Source: Chlorobiota bacterium
GTDB lineage: Bacteria > Bacteroidota > Ignavibacteria > OLB7
Reading direction: 5' to 3'
NCBI GenBank assembly: GCA_016710285.1
Contig: JADJXR010000001.1
Coordinates: 1,736,001-1,800,000 of the forward strand
DNA: 64,000 nt
Positions 16,404 through 24,807 of this stretch are shown here, in pieces; positions within the stretch are counted from its first letter, which is position 1, and each line of letters starts with the position of its first letter. The position numbers were made by a program, and so were the translations under genes. The notes beneath the pieces were generated by a model. It did no database searches. It saw only the letters and a list, made by a program, of their open reading frames with translations, and had not been told where the DNA came from.

Positions 16404-18356
16404 ATGGAAAGAGACTCCATTGAACAATTGCAGATCCAGTTCCAGGATCAACTCCGGGATCAACTGCAATCGCAGCCGACGCTTCACGCCAAAGCGCAGG
16501 TGCTGATACAGCAGCTGGAGAGCATGGGACCCACAATCCCCCAGCCAATGCTTGCCATCGCCGACGCCCTTCTTGCCGAGGCATGGATTGCCCGCGACCG
16601 TGCAGCGATTCCCCCTTTGCTTCGTTGCAAAGCGATGCTTCACACTCAGCTTGTGCAATTCCACGAAGGCTCCGAGGCCTACACCGATCTGCTGCGTTAC
16701 GCCCGCGAAACCGATAATAAAGAGGCACAAGTTCTGGCCATACAAGGGCTGGGAATGGTTCATCGGCTGCAAGGGGAGACCCTTCGTGCCATTGACTACT
16801 TTCTGCAAGGGCTAGAGCTTAGCCGAGCCATTGGCCTGATACGGGGCGTTGCTGCAAACAGCAATTCACTTGGTATCTGCTACAGCATTATCGGTGAGTT
16901 CGGGAAAGCATTGGAGGCATACCTTCAAAGCCTTCAGGTGTACCGAACAAGCAATAATCAGCGCGGCATCGGGATAGCGTTGCATAACATCGCCAGTATG
17001 TATGTGAACATTGGCGATTACGACAACGCGCTGAAGCATTACCAAGAACAGTTGGGCATTGAACCTACCCACACCAATCCTTCCTCCACCGCAAAAGCAT
17101 TACAGAGCATGGCGCGGATCTACTTGGAGCAAGGGCAATACGAAGAAGCCATGCGGGCCGCCACCGAGTCACTGCAAGTGTTCACAATGCTGCAGGATAC
17201 GATGGGGGAAGCAAAGGCGATTGGCACGCTGGGGATCGTCAACCGCGCTATTGGGAGAAACGAGGTGGCGTTTTCGCAGTTTGAGCAAGCAAAGGAGATG
17301 GCGCGGCAGATTGGCGACCCCGAAACCTACGTTGACACGCTCCATCATTTGGGAACGCTGTTGCTGGAGATGGGGGAAATTGCCCAAGCACGTGGCCAGC
17401 TGGAGCGAGCGGAACGGGCAGCACGGCGGCATAATTTTCAGGACGTTCTTCTTGCCATTTGCGGCCACCTTGCCGATGCTTGCGGCCAGCAGGAAGATTT
17501 CCCCAGTGCCTACCGTTACCGCACCGAGCAAGCACAACTGCAACAGGAAATTGGGAGCCACCAGAAACAGAAAGCCCTGGCCGAATTGCAAATGCGGTAC
17601 GATGTGGAGCGTGCCCAACAGGAGCGGGAAATCTACAGGCTGAAAAGCGAGCAGTTGCAGATGGTGGTGGAGTACAAAACCAACGAACTATCCTCCATTG
17701 CCCTTAGCCTGATCCACAAGCAAGAGCTGCTGGAATCGCTATCAGGGCGGTTGCGCCAGGTTATCCAGAAATTCCCGGCAGCAGAGGTTCCGGCCCAGCT
17801 TGGTATGCTTCTGGAAGAGCTTATCGCCGAATCCGCCGCCGATTCCGGCTGGACCCTGTTCAAGGAAACCATGCGCCAGACCGACCAGAGCTTCTTGCGC
17901 CGCCTGGCCGAACGTTACCCGGTGCTAACGCCAACCGAACTGCAAGTCTGTGCCTTGCTAAAAATGGAGATGGCCTCCAAGGATATTGCCAACATTCTTG
18001 GCGTTTCGGTTCGGGATGTGGAAAGCCACCGCTACAACCTTCGGAAAAAATTATCGCTGGCCCCCAGCGAATCGCTTTCCGCTTTCCTGAATCAGGAGGA
18101 GTTTCGGGCGGCCGAGAACGACCGCGCCACCCTCAGGGATCAAGAGTTCACCGAGCGGTTATCGCAGCAATACCCCAGCCTATCCTCCAAAGAATTGAAA
18201 ATTTGCACGCTTTTGAAGGCAGGGCTGACCACAAAGGAGATCACCCAGCTTCTCTCAGTCAGCGACCGCACGGTCGAAAACCACCGATACCACATCCGAA
18301 AGAAACTCAACCTTCCGGCGAACAGCAACCTTTCTACGTTTTTTGCAGCCTTGTAG
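16404..18356 (+). CDS. TPR regulator with two tandem LuxR-type HTH domains
   Basis: 650 aa, with GAAGGGGA just before the ATG. About eight tetratricopeptide repeats fill residues 60-390 (e.g. GLGMVHRLQGETLRAIDYFLQG, ALHNIASMYVNIGDYDNALKHY). A coiled coil of about 390-460 (YDVERAQQEREIYRLKSEQL) follows. Two copies of a LuxR/GerE-like HTH come last: about 510-560 (LTPTELQVCALLK..SKDIANILGVSVRDVESHR) and about 590-645 (LSSKELKICTLLK..TKEITQLLSVSDRTVENHR). There is no kinase or receiver domain. It is presumably a transcription factor whose TPR part senses a protein partner. A paralogue with the same order lies at 28488-30674. Confidence 0.85.
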   Translation: MERDSIEQLQIQFQDQLRDQLQSQPTLHAKAQVLIQQLESMGPTIPQPMLAIADALLAEAWIARDRAAIPPLLRCKAMLHTQLVQFHEGSEAYTDLLRYARETDNKEAQVLAIQGLGMVHRLQGETLRAIDYFLQGLELSRAIGLIRGVAANSNSLGICYSIIGEFGKALEAYLQSLQVYRTSNNQRGIGIALHNIASMYVNIGDYDNALKHYQEQLGIEPTHTNPSSTAKALQSMARIYLEQGQYEEAMRAATESLQVFTMLQDTMGEAKAIGTLGIVNRAIGRNEVAFSQFEQAKEMARQIGDPETYVDTLHHLGTLLLEMGEIAQARGQLERAERAARRHNFQDVLLAICGHLADACGQQEDFPSAYRYRTEQAQLQQEIGSHQKQKALAELQMRYDVERAQQEREIYRLKSEQLQMVVEYKTNELSSIALSLIHKQELLESLSGRLRQVIQKFPAAEVPAQLGMLLEELIAESAADSGWTLFKETMRQTDQSFLRRLAERYPVLTPTELQVCALLKMEMASKDIANILGVSVRDVESHRYNLRKKLSLAPSESLSAFLNQEEFRAAENDRATLRDQEFTERLSQQYPSLSSKELKICTLLKAGLTTKEITQLLSVSDRTVENHRYHIRKKLNLPANSNLSTFFAAL

Positions 18357-18456
18357 GGGTGGATAGGCTACCGCCTCTATTTGCAAAATCTGGTCGTTTT
18401 TCATGTTGTTGACTTAAAGTAAAATCTTCGGTAAGTAGATTTATGTGTTGAAGCTC

Positions 18457-18487
18457 TTGCTATTTACGCGAATTCTCTGTATGTTTT
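18457..18487 (+). promoter_or_regulatory. Candidate Bacteroidota-type promoter for the SPOR gene
   Basis: TTGC at 18457-18460, a 19-bp gap, then TATGTTTT at 18480-18487, resembling TTTG...TAnnTTTG. It lies in the AT-rich 255-bp gap 18357-18611. Confidence 0.3.
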
Positions 18488-18611
18488 CCTTCAGATAAGC
18501 TCACCCTGACGACAGAATGGGAAACTTGCTCCGCTACACGGAGCAATGACGGCATCAGAGGAACAACCAGCGTTACAATAACCGCACACCGTCATAGCGA
18601 TTGAGGCGCGT

Positions 18612-20207
18612 ATGTCAGCAGAGGCTTACAACTACGGAATGCGTCGGCGAGAATCCTTCTTTCGGATCACCGAGGAGGACTCCCCGGCAACTGAAAAACC
18701 TTCCCCATTTTCAACAAAACCGATGAACGGCGTGCGTGCGAACTCCTCGATGACCCGCGATGCGGAGCAAGTCCGCCGGATGATGGACGCGGCCAAAGCT
18801 GGCAACGAAGCGCGGATTGACTGGTCCGCACGGATGACCGATGAACAGATTGCCGAGCTTTCCGACGATAATCCAGCAAAACCACGCGTTGCCGAAGGTC
18901 CAAGCCTGCAACGGGAAAGCATTCCTTTCCCCGATTTAGGAACACCGCTCCAACCATCCCGTCGCCAAGAAATGGCTGTGGTAAATCCGCCAGCGGATCC
19001 GCCAGTTTCTGCTCCGGAACTAGTGGCAACGGTGGTGTTTGAAAAAACTGCAACCGAGGTCGCCAGCGAAGTTTCTGCTGATATGCCTCCAACATCGGAA
19101 ATCGTGATAGAGGAAATTGTGGCGGAGGAAGAGGTGGCGTTGGAGCCTATCCAGCACGCAGTTGAACCAATGGTTCAAGTGGCACCGCTCGCCGAGGCTT
19201 TGCCCCAGCCGGTCGCGCCGCCAACGCTGAGCAGCGAACCACTGGAACATTTGGCCGCAGCGGAATCGCTATCTGAACTTCCATCTGAGCCTGCATCTGT
19301 GGCCACCTCCGTAGCCACTCCGCGCACGATTGACCCGTCGCAATTTCGCCGTGCCGAGGACCACATTGTGGCGCAGGCCACCGCCGATGTGGTTGAGAAA
19401 ACAGCCAAAAATGGGCATCAAGAGATAACCACTCCGTTCCCAACAGCCGCACAACAGGGGTATCAACCGCTCACCCCGGTTGAGCAAGCAAAGACTGCTA
19501 TCGGCGAAAAAAAGCAAGAATCGCTATTTATTGGCCGCCCAAAACGGGAACGGAAACGGATCGGGAAGGTGGCTCTTTCCACCGTTGTTGCGTTGGGAGC
19601 ACTGACCGGGTTGGGCCTTTATGCCGGAGGTGCCGATCTTCTTTCCACATGGTTTGCGCATCGTCAAGAGGGGGCCGAAACAGCATCACGGGCTGTACCC
19701 CCGGCTGTGGCGGCTCCCTCAACTCTTCAACCAACCACGCCGCCGCCCCAGCTTGGGCAAACGGCAGCCATTGAAGTACGAAGCAGCGACACCGGAACTC
19801 TGGCTTCATCAGAAGCGGGGGGAAGCGTGGCAAACGACACCGTTGCGGCAACGGTAGCCACGGCTCCGGTGCGCCCAACGGAAGCTCCGGTGGTGGCTGA
19901 ACCTCGTGCAGAATCGCAACCGCCCCAGAAGCCAGCGGCCGACACAACGCCGGTGGTGGCGGAATCATCAACGGGTGCTTCGATGGTGGTGGTGCAGGTT
20001 CGCGCAACCCCCGACCCGGTGGAAGCAAAGCGAATTGCGCGAAAACTGCGGAAGACTGGGATCACAACAGTCTCGGTAATGGAGGCCGATAACCATTCCA
20101 CCGCACTGCATCGGGTTCGGTTTGAGTTTGCGGGAAGCAAGAAGGAGGCGATTGCCGCAGCCGAGCGAGCCGGATACAGTGACGTCTGGGTGGTGAAGCA
20201 AAAGTAA
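18612..20207 (+). CDS. SPOR-domain protein, single-pass membrane
   Basis: 531 aa. A cytoplasmic region of about 310 residues, rich in Ala, Glu, Pro and Val and probably disordered, is followed by a basic stretch (GRPKRERKRIGK) and one membrane helix at about 317-338 (VALSTVVALGALTGLGLYAGG). A low-complexity periplasmic linker leads to a C-terminal SPOR domain (about 455-531; MVVVQVRATPDPVEAKRIAR to YSDVWVVKQ). SPOR domains bind denuded septal peptidoglycan, so a role at the division site or in envelope remodelling is likely. Monocistronic, with a strong terminator after it. Confidence 0.8.
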   Translation: MSAEAYNYGMRRRESFFRITEEDSPATEKPSPFSTKPMNGVRANSSMTRDAEQVRRMMDAAKAGNEARIDWSARMTDEQIAELSDDNPAKPRVAEGPSLQRESIPFPDLGTPLQPSRRQEMAVVNPPADPPVSAPELVATVVFEKTATEVASEVSADMPPTSEIVIEEIVAEEEVALEPIQHAVEPMVQVAPLAEALPQPVAPPTLSSEPLEHLAAAESLSELPSEPASVATSVATPRTIDPSQFRRAEDHIVAQATADVVEKTAKNGHQEITTPFPTAAQQGYQPLTPVEQAKTAIGEKKQESLFIGRPKRERKRIGKVALSTVVALGALTGLGLYAGGADLLSTWFAHRQEGAETASRAVPPAVAAPSTLQPTTPPPQLGQTAAIEVRSSDTGTLASSEAGGSVANDTVAATVATAPVRPTEAPVVAEPRAESQPPQKPAADTTPVVAESSTGASMVVVQVRATPDPVEAKRIARKLRKTGITTVSVMEADNHSTALHRVRFEFAGSKKEAIAAAERAGYSDVWVVKQK

Positions 20208-20265
20208 CAGCAGCAAATTATCGGCCTGGGTTTCCCCACTGGCCGGTTACGACAATGCGGTCCGG

Positions 20266-20321
20266 GGACAGGGAGGTTCATCGCATGGATTGGTTTGAGC
20301 GAACCTCCCTGTCCTTATTTT
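20266..20321 (+). terminator. Rho-independent terminator
   Basis: A perfect 14-bp stem (20266-20279 with 20301-20314), a 21-nt loop, then ttatttttt. Convergent genes flank it. Confidence 0.85.
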
Positions 20322-20362
20322 TTGAATTTTTTTTGAGCTTTTGATCCTTGGGATTGCTTGGC

Positions 20363-21250
20363 TCATCCTTCCTCCACCACGATTCCGCCACGGTGAAACC
20401 GCACAACAGCGGTCCAATATTCCAGAAAGTGGGTGCTGGCAGCGTTGGCAGCTTCCTGGGTTGGGAACAGCCCGAACAGCGTGGATCCGCTGCCGCTCAT
20501 CAAGGCAAATGCTGCGCCGGCGGCGTACAGCTCCGCTTTGATTTGGCCGATTGCTGGGTGTTCCAACATCACAATTTCCTCAAAATCATTCACCATTCGG
20601 TCGCGAAGAATCACCGGGTTGGCCACCCCATCCCGAAGCAACGCCATGATGTTGGTGGCCGCCCGTTCCGTTGTTCGGTTGACCGCGCGGAACGCCCACG
20701 GAGTTGGCACATGAATCCCCGGGTTCACCAGCAGGACCCACCACGGCAGCGTGATGGAATCAGGGAGAAGCACCTCCCCCCGCCCCGTTGCGTGGGCCAC
20801 GCCTCCCTCTAAAAAAAATGGGACATCGCTTCCCAGCATCAGCCCTAGGCGATGGAGCGTCTCCGGCGAGATGTTTTGCTTCCAGAGGTGCGCCGCGCCA
20901 ATCAAGACCGCCGCCGCATCGGCACTTCCGCCCCCCAATCCCCCTCCGGTAGGTATCCGTTTTGTTAGGTGGATATCCATGCCCAGCATCGGCGTGTTGG
21001 CGGCTTGCCGCAGCAGCAGCGCGGCTTTCAGGCAAAGGTTGTCCTGGCCCGCCGACAGCGCGTCGTTGCCAGCAATCTGAAGGGTGAGCTTGTCATCGGA
21101 GCGGAGGGTAAGGATTACGGTGTCGAACAACGCCAGCGAAGCGAAGGTGGTGTTCAGGTCGTGGTAGCCATCGGGGCGGCGGCGAAGGATTTCCAGCCCC
21201 AAGTTGATTTTTGCCGGGGCGTGCAGTTTCAGCATGGCGGGAGCGGTCAT
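20363..21250 (-). CDS. ispE: 4-diphosphocytidyl-2-C-methyl-D-erythritol kinase
   Basis: 295 aa, GHMP kinase family. Phosphorylates CDP-methylerythritol with ATP in the MEP route to isoprenoids, in the cytoplasm. N-terminal LHAPAKINLGLEI with the catalytic-region Lys and Asn; the GHMP ATP loop PTGGGLGGGSADAAAVL at about residues 101-117; LGSDVPFFLEGG at about 145; a C-terminal SGSGSTLFGLF motif. The start may be the ATG at 21250 or five codons later (MLKLHAPAKINL). It stands alone and divergent from the infC operon. Confidence 0.95.
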   Translation of the reverse strand: MTAPAMLKLHAPAKINLGLEILRRRPDGYHDLNTTFASLALFDTVILTLRSDDKLTLQIAGNDALSAGQDNLCLKAALLLRQAANTPMLGMDIHLTKRIPTGGGLGGGSADAAAVLIGAAHLWKQNISPETLHRLGLMLGSDVPFFLEGGVAHATGRGEVLLPDSITLPWWVLLVNPGIHVPTPWAFRAVNRTTERAATNIMALLRDGVANPVILRDRMVNDFEEIVMLEHPAIGQIKAELYAAGAAFALMSGSGSTLFGLFPTQEAANAASTHFLEYWTAVVRFHRGGIVVEEG

Positions 21251-21331
21251 GGTGGCAAAGATACCACAACAGAAGCGCGGCCTGATCCGCCAAGAATTTA
21301 CGTTTTCACATACACAAGCCCCATAATCCTG

Positions 21332-21363
21332 TTGGCCGAATAGCGTGCCCTGCCGTACCTTTG
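21332..21363 (+). promoter_or_regulatory. Candidate Bacteroidota-type promoter of infC
   Basis: TTGG at 21332-21335, a 20-bp gap, then TACCTTTG at 21356-21363, matching the TAnnTTTG -7 element. Transcription would begin near 21370, excluding the in-frame TTG at 21361 as the infC start. Confidence 0.55.
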
Positions 21364-21374
21364 CAAGTTCTTTT

Positions 21375-21394
21375 CCCAGCCTCTGTTGGCTGGG
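21375..21394 (+). promoter_or_regulatory. Leader hairpin directly upstream of the infC start
   Basis: cccagcc / ggctggg, a 7-bp perfect stem with a 6-nt loop, ends two bases before the ATG at 21397. It would occupy nearly the whole predicted leader, so it may limit initiation. infC operons are feedback regulated in other bacteria; regulation here is an inference. Confidence 0.4.
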
Positions 21395-21396
21395 TC

Positions 21397-21987
21397 ATGA
21401 TTTACCAACTCAAAAAAGGTACCGCAATAGGAAGATTTCAACAGGGCCGTCCCGTGCGTGAAGGCCAACTTCGTGTCAATCGCGAGATTCGCGCTCCGCT
21501 GGTTCGTGTCATTGATGACAACGGGGATCAGTTAGGATTGATGCACCCGCGCGAAGCCATGCAGCTTGCAATGGAGCGGGAGCTTGACCTTGTGGAGATT
21601 GCCCCAAACGCCGATCCACCAGTGTGCAAAATTGTGGATTACGGCAAGCTCCGCTACGAGCAGCAGAAGCGCGACAAAGTTCAGCGAAAAAACCAGCAGG
21701 TCCAGCAACTGAAGGAAGTTCGGCTGCATCCCCGCACCGACACCCACGACGTTGACTTCAAAACCCGCCATGCCCGTGAGTTCTTGCAGGAAGGGAACAA
21801 GGTGAAGTTTGTGGTGGTGTTCAAAGGGCGCGAAGTGACGCACCAGCAAATTGGGCGCGACCTGTTACAGGGAATTATTGACGCTTTGGCCGATGATGCC
21901 AAAGTGGAACAACCGATCCGCATGGAAGGACGAAACATGTGGATGACCCTTGCTCCAGATAGCAAGAAGAAAAAGGCCACGGCCTAA
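21397..21987 (+). CDS. infC: Translation initiation factor IF-3
   Basis: 196 aa. Binds the 30S subunit, prevents early 50S joining and checks start-codon pairing. The N-domain begins LRVNREIRAPLVRVIDDNG. The linker has VEIAPNADPPVCKIVDYGK, and the C-domain has VKEVRLHPRTD-like and FKGREVTHQQIG motifs. The ATG at 21397 is chosen over the upstream TTG because of the promoter position. There is no clear Shine-Dalgarno. First gene of infC-rpmI-rplT. Confidence 0.95.
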   Translation: MIYQLKKGTAIGRFQQGRPVREGQLRVNREIRAPLVRVIDDNGDQLGLMHPREAMQLAMERELDLVEIAPNADPPVCKIVDYGKLRYEQQKRDKVQRKNQQVQQLKEVRLHPRTDTHDVDFKTRHAREFLQEGNKVKFVVVFKGREVTHQQIGRDLLQGIIDALADDAKVEQPIRMEGRNMWMTLAPDSKKKKATA

Positions 21988-22037
21988 GCTCTCTCGTCCT
22001 ATTTTCAACGTTACGTTCATACAGGGAGGAACACACA

Positions 22038-22232
22038 ATGCCCAAAATGAAAACCAACCGCGGGGCGGCAAAACGCTTCAAGGTGACGGGGTCGGGGCGG
22101 CTAAAGCGCGAAAGCGCCAACCGCAGCCACATCCTCACCAAAAAAGCACCAAAGCGTTTGCGCCAGCTTCGCAAAGCCCAAATGGTTGGTGCGGTTGATG
22201 AACCGCGCATCAAGCATATGCTTGGTATGTAA
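22038..22232 (+). CDS. rpmI: 50S ribosomal protein L35
   Basis: 64 aa, the normal length. MPKMKTNRGAAKRFKVTGSG start, basic throughout, with the family HILTKKAPKRLRQLRK segment. Lies 50 bp after infC, preceded by the ribosome site AGGGAGGA, and 142 bp before rplT. It is a late-assembling large-subunit protein. Confidence 0.97.
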   Translation: MPKMKTNRGAAKRFKVTGSGRLKRESANRSHILTKKAPKRLRQLRKAQMVGAVDEPRIKHMLGM

Positions 22233-22374
22233 TTCTGGCCAGCTTCTTACGCCCGCGCCAGCTTCAAAACCACACGCATGGCACAGTGCCCGCCCACACA
22301 GCGCGGACACCGGAACACCGGACAGATACTTGCCTGCGTCCATCTTATCAACACAAAATCTGTAAAGCCTAACC

Positions 22375-22722
22375 ATGCCACGTTCAAAAAACAAAGTCGC
22401 CTCGCGGGAACGCCGCCGGCGCGTGCTTGAATTAGCCAAAGGGTATTGGGGCGACCGCTCGGCGGTCTGGACCATTGCCAAAAACCACGTCGAGAAAGGG
22501 CTTACCCATGCCTATCGCGACCGCCGCCTGAAAAAGCGGAACTATCGCCGCCTCTGGATTGTGCGCATTAACGCTGCTGCACGCCTGAACGGCACCACCT
22601 ACAGCCGCCTTATTGATGGCTTGAACAAAAAAGGGCTTGGAATCAACCGGAAGGTGTTGGCAGAAATCGCCATGAACCAGCCGGAGATGTTCAAGCAGAT
22701 TGTGGCGCACGTCAACTCCTAA
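22375..22722 (+). CDS. rplT: 50S ribosomal protein L20
   Basis: 115 aa, standard length. Binds 23S rRNA early in 50S assembly and in several bacteria autoregulates this operon. Motifs: MPRSKNKVASRERRRRVL, AKGYWGDRS, AYRDRRLKKRNYRRLWI..INAAAR, and the C-terminal RKVLAEIAMNQPEMF. The 142-bp gap after rpmI could hold regulation, but I see no clear structure in it. A terminator-like hairpin follows. Confidence 0.97.
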   Translation: MPRSKNKVASRERRRRVLELAKGYWGDRSAVWTIAKNHVEKGLTHAYRDRRLKKRNYRRLWIVRINAAARLNGTTYSRLIDGLNKKGLGINRKVLAEIAMNQPEMFKQIVAHVNS

Positions 22723-22757
22723 GCGGAAAACCACGCGCGGCCACCAGCAAAATCAGC

Positions 22758-22793
22758 AATCCCCTTTTCCGCATAGTTGCGAAAAAGGGGATT
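22758..22793 (+). terminator. Terminator hairpin after rplT
   Basis: A 16-bp stem with one mismatch (22758-22773 with 22778-22793) and a 4-nt loop, then a T-rich tract. It separates infC-rpmI-rplT from pheS. Confidence 0.7.
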
Positions 22794-22887
22794 TGTTGTT
22801 TATCATGCGACCGCTTGCAAGGGGGAAGTTCCTTCCCCAGCCGATACGCAACGTCCCACTCTTCCGTTCTTTTACTTCCAACGCCGT

Positions 22888-23916
22888 ATGCTTGAAGCCA
22901 TTGCCCAACTTCGCCTGCAGATTGAATCCGACTGCGCAGCCATTGCCTCGGCAACCGATGCCGAAGCCTTCCGCCTGAAGCACCTTGTTCGCAAAGGAAC
23001 AATCGCCGGGCTGTTCGACCGGCTGCGGGAAGTTCCAAAGGAGCAAAAGCGGGAAGTTGGGCAAGCATTGAACGAGCTTCGCACCGCTGCCGAAGCGGCC
23101 TTTGCCGATGCCGAAGCACGCTACGCCGACGCATCGCCCGACGCACCAAGCAACCCACGCGCCGATGTCACCTTGCCCAGCCGAACCTTCTACCACGGCC
23201 ACGAGCATCCGCTGATGCGGGCAAAAGCACGAATGGAAGAAATCTTCACCCGCATGGGATTCAGCATTGCCAGCGGCCCAGATATTGAGGATGATTACCA
23301 CAACTTCGAGGCCCTAAACTTCCCCCCCGACCACCCCGCACGCGATATGCAGGACACGTTCTTTGTGGAAGCCGAGGACCGCGCCGATGTGCTGCTGCGA
23401 ACCCACACCTCGCCGGTGCAAATCCGGGTGATGCAATCGCAGAAGCCCCCGATCCGCTGCATTATGCCGGGCCGGGTGTACCGCAACGAGGCGATAACCG
23501 CACGCGCTGGCGCCGAGTTCTACCAAGTGGAAGGCCTTTACATTGATAAAGGGGTGACGATGGCGCAGCTGAAAGGAACCGTCTGCGAGTTCGCACGCGC
23601 TTACTATGGCAACGATGTCAACATCCGCTTCCGCTCCTCCTTCTTCCCGTTCACCGAGCCTTCGGCGGAGTTAGATATCACCTGCTTCCTTTGCAAAGGG
23701 AAGGGATGCCGGATTTGCAAGGAGAGCGGATGGCTAGAGATTCTGGGCTGCGGAATGGTCCACCCCAACGTGCTCCGCAACTGCGGGATTGATCCCGAAA
23801 TCTACAGCGGCTACGCTTTCGGGATGGGCATCGAGCGGACCTTGATGCTGAAAATTGGCCTGAACGACCTGCGGCTGTTGTACGAAAACGACATCCGATT
23901 GCTGGAGCAGTTCTAA
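22888..23916 (+). CDS. pheS: Phenylalanine-tRNA ligase alpha subunit
   Basis: 342 aa from the ATG at 22888; the longer frame from 22777 overlaps the terminator and is unlikely. Coiled-coil N-terminal arm (about 1-85), then the class II catalytic core. Motif 2 region PGRVYRNEAITARAGAEFYQVEG at about 193-215; FFPFTEPSAELDITC at about 255; motif 3 GYAFGMGIERTLMLK near 310. It needs the beta subunit PheT to charge tRNA-Phe, but pheT is not next door: queE starts 5 bp downstream. So this organism has a split pheS/pheT arrangement. Confidence 0.95.
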   Translation: MLEAIAQLRLQIESDCAAIASATDAEAFRLKHLVRKGTIAGLFDRLREVPKEQKREVGQALNELRTAAEAAFADAEARYADASPDAPSNPRADVTLPSRTFYHGHEHPLMRAKARMEEIFTRMGFSIASGPDIEDDYHNFEALNFPPDHPARDMQDTFFVEAEDRADVLLRTHTSPVQIRVMQSQKPPIRCIMPGRVYRNEAITARAGAEFYQVEGLYIDKGVTMAQLKGTVCEFARAYYGNDVNIRFRSSFFPFTEPSAELDITCFLCKGKGCRICKESGWLEILGCGMVHPNVLRNCGIDPEIYSGYAFGMGIERTLMLKIGLNDLRLLYENDIRLLEQF

Positions 23917-23921
23917 CCACA

Positions 23922-24596
23922 ATGATCCGCCCAATCGCACCCGGAATGCTGAAAGTCAGCGAGGTCTTCTTCTCCATCCAAGGCGAAGGAACCCGCGCTG
24001 GGTTGCCCTGCGTGTTTGTGCGGCTTCACGGCTGCGGGCTTCGGTGCAGCTACTGCGACACCCCCTACGCTTTGGACCACCGCACAGGCGGAACGTGGAT
24101 GAGTTTTGAGGAGATACGGGCGGAGGTCCAACGCCACCCTGCTCAGTTTGTGGAGTTCACCGGGGGGGAGCCGTTGGAGCAGTCGGAGGTGCACCCGCTG
24201 ATGGCGCAGTTTCTGGACGAAGGCTACACCGTCGCGGTGGAAACCGGAGGGCACATGGACATTGGGTTGTGCGACCCCCGCGTTATCCGCATCATGGACC
24301 TGAAAACGCCCGACTCCGGCATGGCGAAGCGGAACCGCCTGGAGAACATCCCTTTGCTCACAAAGCAGGATGAAGTCAAATTCGTTTGCGCTTCGCGCCG
24401 TGATTATGAGTGGGCACGGGAGCTTATCGTCCAGCATCGTTTGCCCGAGCGTGTGGGGGCCGTGCTGATCTCGCCAGTGTTTTCCAGCATCGAGCCGGTG
24501 CGCCTTGTTGAATGGATCCTTGCCGACGGGCTGAACGTGCGGTTCCAGCTGCAAATGCACAAGTTTATCTGGGAGCCAGATAGGCGCGGGGTGTAA
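23922..24596 (+). CDS. queE: 7-carboxy-7-deazaguanine synthase
   Basis: 224 aa radical-SAM enzyme. It converts 6-carboxytetrahydropterin to 7-carboxy-7-deazaguanine in the queuosine pathway. The [4Fe-4S] motif is C-x3-C-x2-C (CGLRCSYC, about residues 38-45), preceded by the diagnostic FFSIQGEGTRAGLP. SAM/substrate motifs are FVEFTGGEPLEQ (about 67) and VAVETGG. Five bases after pheS, so co-transcribed. The start may be the ATG at 23922 or at 23949 (MLKVSEVFF). Confidence 0.92.
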   Translation: MIRPIAPGMLKVSEVFFSIQGEGTRAGLPCVFVRLHGCGLRCSYCDTPYALDHRTGGTWMSFEEIRAEVQRHPAQFVEFTGGEPLEQSEVHPLMAQFLDEGYTVAVETGGHMDIGLCDPRVIRIMDLKTPDSGMAKRNRLENIPLLTKQDEVKFVCASRRDYEWARELIVQHRLPERVGAVLISPVFSSIEPVRLVEWILADGLNVRFQLQMHKFIWEPDRRGV

Positions 24597-24670
24597 GGCC
24601 CTCCCAAAGGACTGATCAACAAGATGCTCCCCGCAAGGAAAAACTCTTTCCTATGAAATGAATTTCGCGC

Positions 24671-24678
24671 TATCTTCG
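24671..24678 (+). promoter_or_regulatory. Candidate -7 promoter element (TATCTTCG)
   Basis: TATCTTCG resembles TAnnTTTG, and the identical octamer precedes coaBC (44771). It would place transcription start near 24690, so the ATG at 24658 cannot be used. No convincing -33 box. Confidence 0.3.
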
Positions 24679-24807
24679 CCGCGTCCTTCCGGCGTACCTA
24701 CTTTGATAGAGTTGCTTGCAACCGTTGCCGCATTCCATCTGCTCTTGCTGAAAAAAATCTCAATGGGGGGTGAGAACTTTTCCCCTGTTCGGTGTCTTGT
24801 AAGAAGC

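Noticed and set aside
22777..22887. 37-residue upstream extension of pheS
   Set aside because: Runs through the rplT terminator hairpin and has no similarity to PheS.
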